Below are positions 19,232 through 30,400 of a stretch of 64,000 bases of DNA, in pieces. The notes below the pieces were generated by a model, which was given only the letters and a program-made list of their open reading frames with translations, searched no databases and was not told the origin of the DNA. Both the position numbers and the translations under genes were made by a program. Position 1 is the stretch's first letter. Each line of letters starts with the position of its first letter. The stretch spans positions 10,829,761 through 10,893,760 of the forward strand of contig NC_044289.2 in assembly GCF_004027225.2 (NCBI RefSeq), written 5' to 3'. The DNA comes from Strigops habroptila (lineage: Eukaryota; Chordata; Aves; Psittaciformes; Psittacidae).

Positions 19232-22200
19232 ATCACACAGTTATAACAACACAAACTCCAGCCCAGTGCTCTGTAGAGCCTGTGCTGGTAAAGTTTTTGC
19301 TACACTAGAGAGTCAAGTTGGGGAAGTCTCTGCAGACCAGTGGTGCCAACTCTTTTCTTGCTCCAACCCATAGTTTTGGGATGCTTGAGATGGGCAACAC
19401 CAGATCATGCATATCCTTTCAGCTTTAGTCTGTTGGATATCTGGTCTGCAACATGGGCAGCAGTTGATCAAAGGTTTTGGTTTTGCTCCTTCTCAAATTT
19501 GTAGTGAATATAAAAGGCGTTTCAAATAATCTACCTGGTTTATAGATAAAATAAATGCTTCCCATTCATACGCTCTAATTTCAACGGAAATAAATTATGT
19601 AAAAATACCTCTTCTAAAACCTTTTATCTGATGCAACAGACAGCTTCATAGGGATCACACACTTGGGGAAAGAATGGCTTCAAACATGAACACCAGCCCA
19701 CAGAAACCAACGGTGTTCATGCAAGAAGCTTTTCAATAGGATTAGCAATTCAGATGAAAGTAGTTTAAATAGCTCTGAAATCACAACCAACTCTCATGAC
19801 ACTTGCAATTTTTTCTCTTCCCAAGACTCTGCCTATGGGGCCAGTTCATGGTGGGCAGCTGACACTACAGCTCTGTGCCTGGGCTAATGTTTCACATTTT
19901 GGGAACATGGGGATGCTGGGGATGCAGCATGGTCTTGCCTGTGATCTCTGGCCCCCACAGCTACTCCCCAGAGCTCAAGCCCAGGCATTTTGGGTGAGCT
20001 GTGTTATGAACTGGAGGAGATGTCACCTGTGCATGGTTTCCCACGGACCTACAGTCCTCAGGAGCCACTGGGTAAACCCACTCTTGGCTGTGTGATCTGC
20101 AATTTGCCTGAACAATTCCTTCCTTCTCTAGTGCCACCCCACCATTTTCTGGAGACTTCCTGTTCTCTGGCAGGGCAATAAACATTATCAGCCCAGACAG
20201 CATGGAAGTGAAGTCCTGGGGAGCATAGGCAGCACTTTATGGTTTGTTTACAAAAGGTGGTCAAAGAGATTACATCGGTATGTATGGAAATGTGGCTGCT
20301 GCATCGGTGCTATGCATGGCTGGGGGTTATGGTCCTCTGAAAAGGTGAAGACCTGCTGTGATGTACAGCAGGATAATTTGGGGGAGGAGGAGGCGGGAGA
20401 AAAGTCTTCCCTCGTGGTTTTTAAAGTACATCTTTCTTATCACACCATTTGTAGTTATTGGGTATTCTGGGCCTGTCAAAGTCAGTAGTTTTGCCCCTAA
20501 GCTCCGCATGAAAAGGTCTCAAGAGGTTGGATCCACCAGGACTGGGTCATGCTTTATATCTGCCAGCTTGTTTCTAGCCTTGCTCCCTCCTGCGATGCTT
20601 TCTTCCTCCTCTCAAGGCCGGGTGTCTCGGCAGTGTCATTTCCCCATCTGACCTTTATCTCACTGTTGGCTGCTGGACTGGCTGGTGTGAGGGCATGTTC
20701 CTGCTTCTCAGAGAACAACACATCTCCAGGGCTGAGCTGCAGGAACGAGCTTCCTGAAGAGCTTGGTTTTTAGAACGGCAGCCTGTGTTTGATAATGTAG
20801 CTCGGCTGTGATTACTGAAAATGTTACTTTACCTCTGGGCTGGAGCAGCTAAAAGAGGCTTTAAAATCACAATTTAAAATATAAATGCAAAAAGAGAAAG
20901 AGGTCTATCCTGGAAAAAGGAATACATGGGTTCAACAATGCTCATTATACACTTAAGCACATTTTCTCTCAGGATGGTTGTCCCTTAGGAAGGAATTCAG
21001 GGGATCAAACTAACCAATTCAGTTACTGATGAAAATGATAATCCATGAGCGGGTGCCGGTGTTACAGCTGGGATGGAGCCAGCTCACCAGGCACCTGCAC
21101 TTATTGCATGCTCATTTGCAGACCAGTGAGCTTTCTCTTTAGGATGCCAGGCTGTATGTGTTTTCTTCTATGTTATCCCAGCCCTGGAGGGGGGTCTCTG
21201 GCTGGTCAGTAGTGGTGGTCGCCCCATGGGTCCTGTTTCCTGCACATTTTAGGGATGCCTCCAGTGTGGCAGCCTGCACAACCCAGGGTGCTCCCCTGCA
21301 CCCCTGCACCCTTCTGTTTGGCATCCGGTCCTTAACCATAGCATCCTCTTGCTGGCCAAGATCCATAATTCTGAGCTATGAATCCACACGCAGGAGGGTT
21401 TATTCCTGTGCCCACATTCTGCAGGTTGAGGACACAACCTCAAAGCCAACATGTGCCTTAGCTGGGTGCAAGGAGCCACCTGAGCCCTGATGTAGCCCAA
21501 ATTCATCCCTTTTCCAGTGTGTCCAGCTCTGAGGATGGCAGCCTCCAGCCTTAAATTAGCTGTGGGGTGAGGGGGGAGCTGCAGCCTGCCCGATGCTGAG
21601 GGATCGGGGAGGAACCCATGGGATCTGCCTTAGTTTCCATTAGCTTGATTTGCCACATTGCAGTTTTTTGCTCATGTTGTTTGTAAAAGGAGAGTTTCTA
21701 AATGCTCATCACCAGGAGAACAAAGCTACATAACTAAACAATTCACCAGAGTCTGTGGCTGAAGTGCAGTTCTCTGGAGTGACCAATATTCCAATAAAAA
21801 TACTGGGGGATACCATAAATATTGTAAATGGCTCTAGATGGTTTCCAAGGGCTATGTCAACTGTTTATTGCATTCAAAGAGAAGAGAATAAGTGAAATCA
21901 CAGGGAAGAGAAAATTTAAATAAATAAAATAATGGGAAAAATAAAGCAAAAATATTTTCTTTCCTATTTTGAAAGCTCTGGAGGGTGTTTTTGGCCAGCG
22001 TGAAAGAAGACCATCATATTTACCAGAACAACGAAGCGAGGGCATCTGTGTGTACTTGCTCATAGGCTATATATGTATGTCTGGGGGGGGGGTCTGCACT
22101 GATGCTTAGGCAAAATCTGTCCACAACACAGGCAAAACTTCTTCATTTATCTGATTGTTTCTGGCATTTGTGAATTCCTGACACAATGCCCAGGAATCTC

Positions 22201-23200
22201 TTTCCTTGGCCAAGCTACAGTTGCTTTCCCTGCCACAGGCGGGCAGAACTGTGGGATGGATTACCTGTATCATTGAAAACTTAGGAAGGTTGTTTAAAAG
22301 TTGTAACTGAAGCAAGATAAATATTTGCCAGGCATGATCCCACCATGCAAGGACAAGTAAGCTGTATGGAATGTCTTAATAAAATAGAAATGTTCTGAAA
22401 AGGAAACAAATGTTGTGGATGAGAAAACAAAGACAAAGTGGACTCGTGGCACCTCCAAAGGCAACAATGGAAAATATATTTACATGGACTGGACTAAAGT
22501 CTCTTCTATCTTCTGAGGAACATAAATTGCAGTACATGCAGTAGAGTAGTGGGGTTTCAGGGAGCCATAAAAACCCAATACTGGTCCCAAGATAATGAGA
22601 TAATGTCCATCTTTTACTAACATGGAGATGTGGGGCTTGGATGCTCGAGGAAGGCGGAGTCACCCGGCGAGTGGCCTGTGCCATTACCTGGAGCAGAAGC
22701 TTTGGTGCTGCCCAGCGCAGGGACCCGAGGTGACACCGTGCCCTGTTGCAGGCTGGCAATCTCTTGTAACCTACGGGCACCCCGCTTCTCTTCCCTCACC
22801 ATGAACTGGGGAGTTCTAGTGGATCTGAATGGGCTCCAGTAAAGGCTTTTGGTGCATGAAGCGCCAGGAGCCAGTGGTGGAGCATCCTGGTGGGGATGAC
22901 CTGCTGATGATGCCCCACTGGTGGTTTCCATGGTGATGCCCTGATGGTGATGCCCTGATGGTGACACCAGGTGGCTCTGAGCTGGTGCTGTGAGCACCTC
23001 AGGGAGACCACAACAGCCCCCTTGCCACCTTGGGAAGATGCACACCCAGCAGCTCGCTGGCAGACCTGGGGCCGTTGCAGGTCTCACTCTTGCACTGGCA
23101 AAAACACAAGAAACCCCAGCAGGGGAAGGCTCAGGCACAAATCCTACCATCCTGCAGCTACTCCCTATCCCCCACCACGGCAGAGGGCAGCAGGACTTAT
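19232..23200. other. Spacer between CR1 and TP53RK promoter
   Basis: No gene is recognised. Minor items are a run of ten Gs at 22,083-22,092 and a 14-bp unit (TGGTGATGCCCTGA) repeated about 2.6 times near 22,931-22,967. The GC content rises toward the TP53RK island. Confidence 0.5.
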
Positions 23201-23209
23201 AGGGGAAGC

Positions 23210-23850
23210 ACAAAGAGGGGTTCTGGAACAGGTAACAGCGGCGCCAGCAGGAACGAGGAGCTGGAGGTGTAGGGAGCGCTATACGAGGGCGCCGGGGAGC
23301 GGTACAAGCGGCGGCGGGCGGAGCTTGGGCAGTTCGTCTGTTTCCGGCAAGGGCTGCCGAAGATTGCCGAAGCGCGGCGCGCATGCGCCCTGTGTTGAAG
23401 GGGCCCTGTGATGGCGGCGGTGGCGGCGGTGGCGGCGGAGGCAGGCGGGGTGCGCTCTGGCGTGGCCGCGGGGCCCGCGATGGACGAGATCGGGACCGAG
23501 ACCGGGAACGGGAACGGGAACGGGGCCGCGGCCGCGGGCGCCGCAGTGGGCGAGCCTGAGGCCGAGGCGCCGCCGCCGCCGCTGCCGGGGCTGCTACTGG
23601 TGCACCAGGGCGCCGAGGCGCGCGTTTACCGAGGGCTCTTCCTCGGGCGGGCGGCGGTGGCCAAGCTCCGCATCCCGAAGCGGTACCGGCACCCGGCGCT
23701 GGAGGAGCGGCTGAGCCGGCGGCGCATGGCGCAGGAGGCGCGGTCCCTGCTGCGGTGCCGGCGGGCAGGTGGGCCCCGGGTGCGGCGGGGCCGGGCCGGG
23801 GCGGTGTGAGGCGTGCGGGGAGGCTGCCCTGGCGGGACAGGCACCTCTGG
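23210..23850 (+). promoter_or_regulatory. TP53RK: CpG-island promoter of TP53RK
   Basis: A dense CpG stretch covers the 5' flank and exon 1. At 23,379-23,388 is a perfect palindromic NRF-1 type site GCGCATGCGC, 22 bases before the first ATG. At 23,340-23,346 is TTTCCGG, an ETS-type site in reverse. NRF-1 plus ETS sites without a TATA box are the usual arrangement for constitutively expressed genes, which fits a KEOPS subunit. Confidence 0.8.
23411..23768 (+). CDS. TP53RK: TP53RK exon 1
   Basis: It encodes residues 1-119 and one base of codon 120. The donor is GTGGGC at 23,769. The first 58 or so residues are Ala/Gly/Glu/Pro-rich, with a (GN) repeat from near-identical GGGAAC hexamers at about 23,502-23,525 and a run of Pro codons. 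Conserved kinase sequence starts at about residue 61. Both candidate ATGs (23,411 and 23,480) have G at -3 and +4. Confidence 0.93.
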
Positions 23851-24708
23851 GCGCCTCCGTGCCCACCGGCTCTGCGCGGCCCTCAGAGGCAATAACAGAC
23901 AGTTGACGGCCTTTCTGCCTCATCCTGAAGGATGCAGGGGGTTCATTGTCAGAGTGCCCCCACTAAAACACAGCTTGTCCTTAGCCAGAAAGCCCCTGTG
24001 CGTGTTGTGCCGGGGAGTCGCACTCCAGGAGGGGTTGATCCTGTTGCCAACTCGAGCTGCGAAGTAGCTTTAAGGCTGGGGATTGATGGGCATTCCTAAA
24101 TGGGGGTTATCAGTGGCTGCGGGTGACTTCAAGTGGCATTTCTGCTTAAGGCTTGTATTGGGTGTGTTTTGTTAAAGTTGGAAAATCCTGTAAATTAACT
24201 GCTAGCCTTTAATTTATTCTTTTAAACAGGGATTTCAGCCCCAGTGGTCTACTTCGTGGATTATGTCACCAACTCCATCTATCTTGAAGATATTGTAGGC
24301 TCGATTACTGTTCAAGATCATATTAATGCTGTACAGCAGAGTGAGAATGATACCAGTAGCCTCCTTACGTTAGCGGAGAAGATGGGTGAGGTGTTAGCAA
24401 GAATGCACGATGAAGATCTTATACATGGGGATCTTACAACTTCCAATATACTCCTGCGACCACCCATGGAGAAGCTGGACTTGGTGCTGATAGACTTTGG
24501 GCTCAGTTTTATTTCAGGACTTCCAGAGGATAAAGGAGTTGATTTGTACGTGCTGGAAAAAGCCTTCCTTAGCACTCATCCAGATACTGAAACTTTATTT
24601 CAAGCTCTGCTAAAGAGCTATGCAGCTACATCAAAAAAATCTGGCCCTGTGATCAAGAAACTGGATGAAGTACGACTAAGGGGAAGGAAGAGATCCATGG
24701 TTGGGTAG
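23411..24708 (+). CDS. TP53RK: TP53-regulating kinase (PRPK/Bud32), whole gene, two exons
   Basis: This is the atypical small kinase/ATPase of the KEOPS (EKC) complex that makes t6A on ANN-decoding tRNAs with OSGEP, TPRKB, LAGE3 and GON7; it was also described as phosphorylating p53 Ser15. Exons 23,411-23,768 and 24,230-24,708 splice in frame to 278 aa. Visible marks are the nucleotide-binding start [11 protein letters not shown] (65-75, which replaces a glycine-rich loop), ATP-binding K85, the catalytic loop HGDLTTSN (185-192), DFG (208-210), and the C-terminus RGRKRSMVG, nearly identical to human. The human protein is 253 aa; the extra residues are N-terminal and low-complexity. A second ATG at 23,480 (M24) in good context would give 255 aa, closer to the family length. 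It is encoded on the same strand as SLC13A3, 7 kb away. Confidence 0.98.
23769..24229 (+). other. TP53RK: TP53RK intron 1
   Basis: This 461-base GT-AG intron has a GC-rich first 50 bases, a continuation of the CpG island. No other structure is seen. Confidence 0.95.
24230..24708 (+). CDS. TP53RK: TP53RK exon 2
   Basis: The acceptor TTTTAAACAG precedes GG, which completes Gly120, followed by [11 protein letters not shown]. It carries the catalytic loop, DFG, the block [15 protein letters not shown], and the basic C-terminal tail used for KEOPS function, ending in TAG at 24,706-24,708. Confidence 0.98.
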
Positions 24709-24823
24709 AAGAGAGTCGGTGTAGGGATGGAGAAGTGTTACTACATAGTTTCTGTCGATATAGTTATTTATATTTCCAGCTGGTTTTATTTCAGAGATCA
24801 CTATTTTGATAACTGGGTCTTTA

Positions 24824-24833
24824 AATAAATAAA
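24824..24833 (+). terminator. TP53RK: TP53RK polyadenylation signal (double AATAAA)
   Basis: Two overlapping AATAAA hexamers (24,824-24,829 and 24,828-24,833) lie 116-120 bases past the stop codon, followed by T/G-rich sequence (TTTGAGTGTGTTT). This is a strong candidate for the mRNA 3' end. Confidence 0.8.
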
Positions 24834-25869
24834 TTTGAGTGTGTTTAAGTCTCATTAAGTAACCAAAGTGGCTGTGAGATGGGAGCACAGACGAGAGAAA
24901 TGACTAAAGGCTGCTTCTTTCCTAAATGTTAAGTATTCTAAAAAGCAGTTCACAGTCATTCCACTTGCCCTTTTTTCCATGTGGTTAGAATCAGAGTAGT
25001 CTTTCCCAGCCTGTGGACCATGGATTTGTGGTAGGTGAGAGAGATCTGGGGATACCAGAGCTGGTACAAAAGGTGTCTGAAAAAAACCCCAAATGTGCTA
25101 CTTTTCTCAGAAAACTTAACAACAAAAAGTTTAAATCCATTATAAATGGCTCTACACATCTGAAAATTTTTATGAGGTGGGTATTCCAGGACACAGGCGA
25201 TGCTGAAATACAGCGCTAAGCACAAGACAGGTTCGTTTTCTTCCAGTCCTAGTTTTTGGCTTTTTTAACTTTTGGTCAATGGTATTTCCTTAAGCAAATA
25301 TAAAAATTGTTAATCAAGAACAGTTTTGTGCTGAGAAATTTCCACTTTAAGCAAGAAGTGTGCTGTAAATTACCACTTTTTAGCTTTGTAAGATGACCGC
25401 TCATATTGCAGTAGCCTGCCTGAGTAGGCAGTCGGCAGAGGTATGCAGTAACACTGGGTTTTGGTAACATTTTCTCTATATTTCTAAATTGTCTGGATTT
25501 CTGTATCTAATAGTGTGGATGTAAGATGGCCCAGAGGAAAAAATTAGGAACCCCACAGCAGTTAGAAGATAATCATTCCTGTGCGTTACAAGCAGGCTGG
25601 GATGTGAGTTGTGTGCTGGCAGAGTGCATGAGCTCCATCATTCACTTCAGCTCATGAGTTCAAAGAAACGGTGAACTTCTCTCTGAGGGGTTTGTGGCCT
25701 CTGTCCCTCTTCCCTGTCCCACAGGGAAGATCCTCCTCCTGAAAATGCTTGTGCGAAAGAGGGTGCAAGCCCTGCAGAAACCTCCTCCTGCACCAGTGTT
25801 CCTCTCTCCACAGCCACGGAAGCCCCTTCAGACGGCTCCTTTCACCCAGAAGGGAAAAAGTAGTTGTGA
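24834..25869. other. Spacer downstream of TP53RK
   Basis: No gene or known repeat is recognised. A 68-codon open frame near 25,013-25,219 has no recognisable domain and I do not support it as a gene. Confidence 0.5.
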
Positions 25870-26260
25870 ACAGCAGGAGGGGCCGGGGCAGGCGGGAGCC
25901 CTGTGCTGGGTTCTGGGCGCTGCGGGGGGAAGAGGAGCGGAGCCCCGCTCCGGGGTTGCGCCGAGGGGCGGGCGGCGCCGGGAACCACGGGGCGGTGCGG
26001 CGGCACGACGCTCACTTTGTGCGGTGGCGCCGCTGCAGAGCTGCGGTCTCGCACTGCACAGATTCCCGGTTCGCGGCCGCGCAAGTGTCCTAGCGCGCCG
26101 AGCTGCCCGTGCCTGGCGTGCATTCACCTCTTGCCAGAGAAGCCGCCTGAGCGAGTGCCCGGCCCCGACGTGGGGCCCCGGGTTCCACCGCCCAGCCACA
26201 CCTTTGGCTGAGGCGCCCGAGTACCCCTGCTGTGTCCCGGTTTTATTGCTTGGGTGTCCC
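25870..26260. promoter_or_regulatory. Orphan CpG island between TP53RK and SLC13A3
   Basis: About 390 bases are dense in CpG (GGGGCGGGCGGCGCCGGG, GCGGCCGCGC) and contain GC boxes, yet no known gene start is here. Long overlapping frames are expected from the GC content and are not evidence of coding. It could be an alternative or non-coding promoter feeding SLC13A3, a divergent lncRNA start near TP53RK, or an enhancer. Confidence 0.55.
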
Positions 26261-27205
26261 GGGGATGCTCACTCCATCGGGACCATGCCGCAGCCCAGGC
26301 TGGGGGCAGGAAGAAGGAGCAGTGGGTCTTTAGGAGCTGCTGCATGCTCTTCTGCTAGAAGAGTGAATGCAACGGCCTGAGCAGCACACAGTCACGTAAA
26401 ACAGTGCTCTCCGGGAGGCCCAGGGTGGCCAGTGGGCTGCTGGTGTGGTGGGAGCAGGTGGATGTGAGCTGACGAGGCCTGATCCAAGCCCTGAATCCCG
26501 GACGCGCTAAGGGGAGGCAGCACGCCTGACCTCCCTTGCCCGCCATCCCCCATCTGTACAAACACCACTTCCCCTGTCCCCTGGTGATGCCAGGATTGAG
26601 TTATGTTTGTAAAGCCCTTTGAAGTAGTCTGTTTCTAACTATCATTATGTTTACTAAAATGCAGCTCTCCCTGCGGGACAACAGAGTAGAAACAAAGCTG
26701 ATCAACTGTGAGTCTTTATGGCTGGCACAGCGCTCTGAGGTGAAGCCCTGCTGCGGGGCTGGGGCCGGCAGCCTGCAGCGAGGGCAGCCCTCGGGGTGCT
26801 GCTGCATGGGACCGGCCTTCTAGCAGGGGCTCCTGAACTGGCCTCTCCTAAATTTGCTCTGCGATGGAGCTTCAAAACAAAGCACAACATTTCTGGTAAC
26901 GAAAAGCAAAATGTTTTGCTTTTCGCTGCATGATAAAGCTCCTCCTCATTATATAAGTGTTATTTTTTGCACATCTGTGTTGAAAGCTTGTTGACATTTC
27001 CTCTGGATCTGCCTGATGTGGCTATGTGGATTGCTGTAGTGAATGCTGAGCTGTTGCTGTTTGAGGGTGGAAAAATCACAGCAGGTGCATGTCCAGCAAA
27101 GAGGACACTGTGGATCTGCACAGTATCCACCTCACGTATTGCAGCCTCAGCTCTATTGCTGGTTGTGCCTGTGGCAGTAACTCCTTGGATGAAAACTGCT
27201 GATTT
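26261..27205. other. Spacer with hairpin, before CR1
   Basis: No gene is recognised. A perfect inverted repeat at 26,900-26,925 is listed separately. Confidence 0.5.
26900..26925. repeat. Perfect 12-bp inverted repeat, 2-base loop
   Basis: CGAAAAGCAAAA (26,900-26,911) and TTTTGCTTTTCG (26,914-26,925) are exact reverse complements separated by TG. They lie in intergenic DNA. Confidence 0.95.
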
Positions 27206-27214
27206 GTGTTCAAA

Positions 27215-27442
27215 CTTAAACAGGGGAGATTTAGGTTGGATATAAGGAAGAAGTTCTTCCCTGTGAGGGTGCCCAGAGAAGCTGTGGCTGCCCCATCCCT
27301 GGCAGTGTTCAAGGCTGGGTTGGACACAGGCGCTTGGAGCAACCTGCTCTAGTGGAAGGTGTCCCTGCCTGTGGCAGGGGGTTGGACCTGGATGAGCTTT
27401 AGGTTCCCTTCTAACCCAAAACATTCTGGCATTCTATGATTC
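27215..27442 (+). mobile_element. CR1 LINE 3' end, strongly 5'-truncated
   Basis: It carries the same 3' consensus as the copy at 18.8-19.2 kb: AGATTTAGGTTGGATATAAG, GGAAGAAGTTCTTCCCTGTG, CCATCCCTGGCAGTGTTCAA and ending with ATTCTATGATTCC. It lacks a block of about 18 bases (the GCTGAGGCGCTGGCACAGATT region) present in the other copy. It is in the TP53RK-SLC13A3 spacer. Confidence 0.95.
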
Positions 27443-30400
27443 CCTGGGTGGTTTGCAAGGCAGGAAGAGTTTCCAACCTTGGTTTGACTGAGCATAGCTT
27501 GGCTTGCTGCTGTGTTATCTTTTAGTGCGTCTGCATGGGCATAAGCAACACTGAATTATTATTATTACTACTGACATAATTTGCCATTACATTTTTCTTT
27601 CAGAATCTGGACTGACTTTGTAAAAAGTCCTTGAAACTTGCAAGTCCAGTTTAGCTTTTTTGAGTTTAGAAGGAAAACAATAAAATAAACCAAAACCTAC
27701 TCTTTTGAAATTGAAACAATAATCTTTGGAAAGAAGTAAATGATATTTTAGGGTAGAAAACCCAAACTTTTAACCCAGGGTGATTGTCTGTCTTGTTTTG
27801 CATTTCCATAGCAGGCCAAAGCAGCCCAGGGGTCAGTCACACCCTCTTCAGCGTTCAGGTCTGGACACACAGCTCCGTGTGACGCTGTGAGAAGCAGTGA
27901 TGTCCTGCCCCAGCTTACCCAGAGGGGCTGTTCTCACCAGCCCCAAAGCTGTGTTGGCCTTCATCCCCCCATCATCCCCCTAAACCCTCTGGCCTGTCTC
28001 CCAGAGGGCACCCAAAGGCTGTGGGGATGTGAAGGGTGCTCGTTTATATTGCACCCAGCCACTGGGTGTCTCTCTGCCACCATCGCTAGCACTCAAAAGC
28101 TTTAATTATATTAATTTATATATTTTTATATAGATATATTTTTATATAGATATATTTTTATAATTAGGGAAACTGTTCTTTCAATAGTGAATATTTGTAA
28201 CCGTGTGCTAGATGGACAGTTGATCATTCTGTATCTTTGTACTGCTTGAATATTCCCCCTTCTGAGAACGAATTGTTGTCTCAGGAGAACAACTCCAGGC
28301 CGTCCAGGAACAGCTTCATTTCCAGGCACTTCCAAGCACCTGCCCCATCTTGTTCCACACCTGGGTGTCACCCAAAGTGCCATGAACACAAGGAGTGTGC
28401 AAGCAAGCTGTGGAAAGAGGAATAAAAGGAAAGAGGGAAAGACAAATGAAATGCAAATAGAGGCATTTCATTAGCAGAATGTGCAGCATCAGGATTTCCA
28501 AAGGAATCACTGGTTACTGATGGAGTTGCCTTTTTTGCTAATGTTGGTGTCTGACCATGATCAATGATTTCTCTTGTGGGAGTGGCAAGACAGCTTGCGA
28601 GCTGGGGGTTACCAGCCTGGCTCTAGTTTGCAGGAATAATGACAAGTTCTGGTTTGCTCACTGATGCCATAAGTACAGAACTGAAATTGTTGGAGATAGA
28701 TGTGAGTTGTAGACCTTAGGAGCACTAAGAGGAAAAACAGATGTGAAAGAAAACACATAAAAGGATAACAGGAAATGGGAATGAAAATGCAGTTGCATAA
28801 TCTGGGTATGCTGTTACCATGACTTTTGGACAGTGGCTGCTCTATGCCGGCAGTTGCTGTGTGTATATGTAAAAACTGTGCATACAACCTATACGGTGTA
28901 GCTTTTCCAAGTGAACTTTTCAGTCTAGGCCTTGATGTCTGCAGGAAATTGATATTTTCCAGTTTTGCAAGATGCAAAACACTGATAACCTTTCGTAACC
29001 CCCCTCTCCCATCAGTGCTGATAGGAAACCAAGTTAGTGCAATAAAAGCATAAAAGCTCATTTGTAACACAGAGTTCACTACAGAGTTCACTATACAGAG
29101 GGTCACTACAGATAAATAAAGCCTCCCCTTGGCCCAAGCACAAGCTGTCCCCCATACAGTCCCTTTGGGCACTACGCAGCACCCCTTTCTTTTGGAACAA
29201 CCTAAACTTATCTGTAGTTAACAGAGAGGAATGGCCAGGAGGAGCATGAGGTCTGATCCCAGTGATGACCATGGATTACAGGGAGGGCGCAGTCAGGGCA
29301 GCCGCTGCAGGCACGGAAAATGGGGGTGGTAGAGATTAAGTTTACAAAGAAACAAATTAATTAAACATTAATTCTCAGCTGAAGCCCTGTAAGTGAACCA
29401 GCATGTAGCCCCCACACAATGCACTTAGCTGGGAGCAGAGAAGGGCTGGGTGGGATCGGAGAAGGAGCTGTCAAGGCAGGGACGTGACTCACATCTCGGA
29501 GGGGGAAATGTGCTGCTGATCCCCTTGCCCTCCGCACCAGCAGAAGTGTGTATCTTTGTAAGAGAAAGAACAGACTGTGGTATTGATGGCTTATTATTCC
29601 TTTTAAGCTTTTTTTAACTTACAGGTTGATTTTGAGAGAAAAAGCTTTGTAGAGCTCCCTTGGCCCAGCACGTGGCACATACTCGTACACGTGCTCCCTG
29701 TCTCTGGCTGGTGGCTATATTGAACCTGTTTCAAGCAGCTGTGTTGTTTTGATGGCCTGAAATTTGCTTTCAGGTCCTCATCCATGTGCCCATCCTCTCC
29801 ATCATGCACCGCTACCCGAGTAATAAAGCAGCTTATGCTGCCATAGCCCTCTGTAGTAGCATTAAGGCAGCAGGGGGATCTCTCACTCATTTTTTAAATC
29901 ATGCTAACATTTTATTCATGTCTTGAGCCGTTAAAGAAAGGGAAGGTAAAAATCCTTTTAGCTTTCTCTCAGTCAGCTCGGTGCTTCCTTTTGGGCCCCA
30001 AGAGAAGGTGCATTTGCCAGTGGAGCTGGGCAGCCGCGGTGCCAGGAGGATGCCGGATCCTCGCCTTGCCAGCGGCCCCCGGAGTGCCTGGCAGAAGCTT
30101 TTGTGTCCATTCTGTTTGAAAAGGGCTGTGGTGGTGATGCCGTCACCTCTTAGCCCCTGCCTGGGATGGCTGCGGGGATTAACTGGTTTGTTACTGTTTG
30201 TGCAAAATGATATATGTGCCATTAAGGAGACGGAAGGAAACAGAGGAGGTGGATGCTGGAGCCATTCACATGGGGTACAGTCCTGTTTCTGGTGCTGATT
30301 GTATCCCCATACTCTTCCTAATTTTTTGTTCCCTCTGTGCCAGTGATTCATGGGTTTTATAAGCTGGACAGAGCTTTCTAAGTGTGGTCTGCTTTTTTAT

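Noticed and set aside
22617-23384. 255-codon minus-strand frame upstream of TP53RK, possible divergent gene
   Set aside because: It has no recognisable domain, its composition reflects the rising GC content, and it overlaps equally long plus-strand frames. A divergent non-coding transcript is possible but not supported by sequence alone.
25694-26380. 228-codon plus-strand open frame in the orphan CpG island
   Set aside because: All frames are long here because of GC richness; composition is Arg/Gly/Ala-rich without a domain, and there is no splice or conservation evidence.
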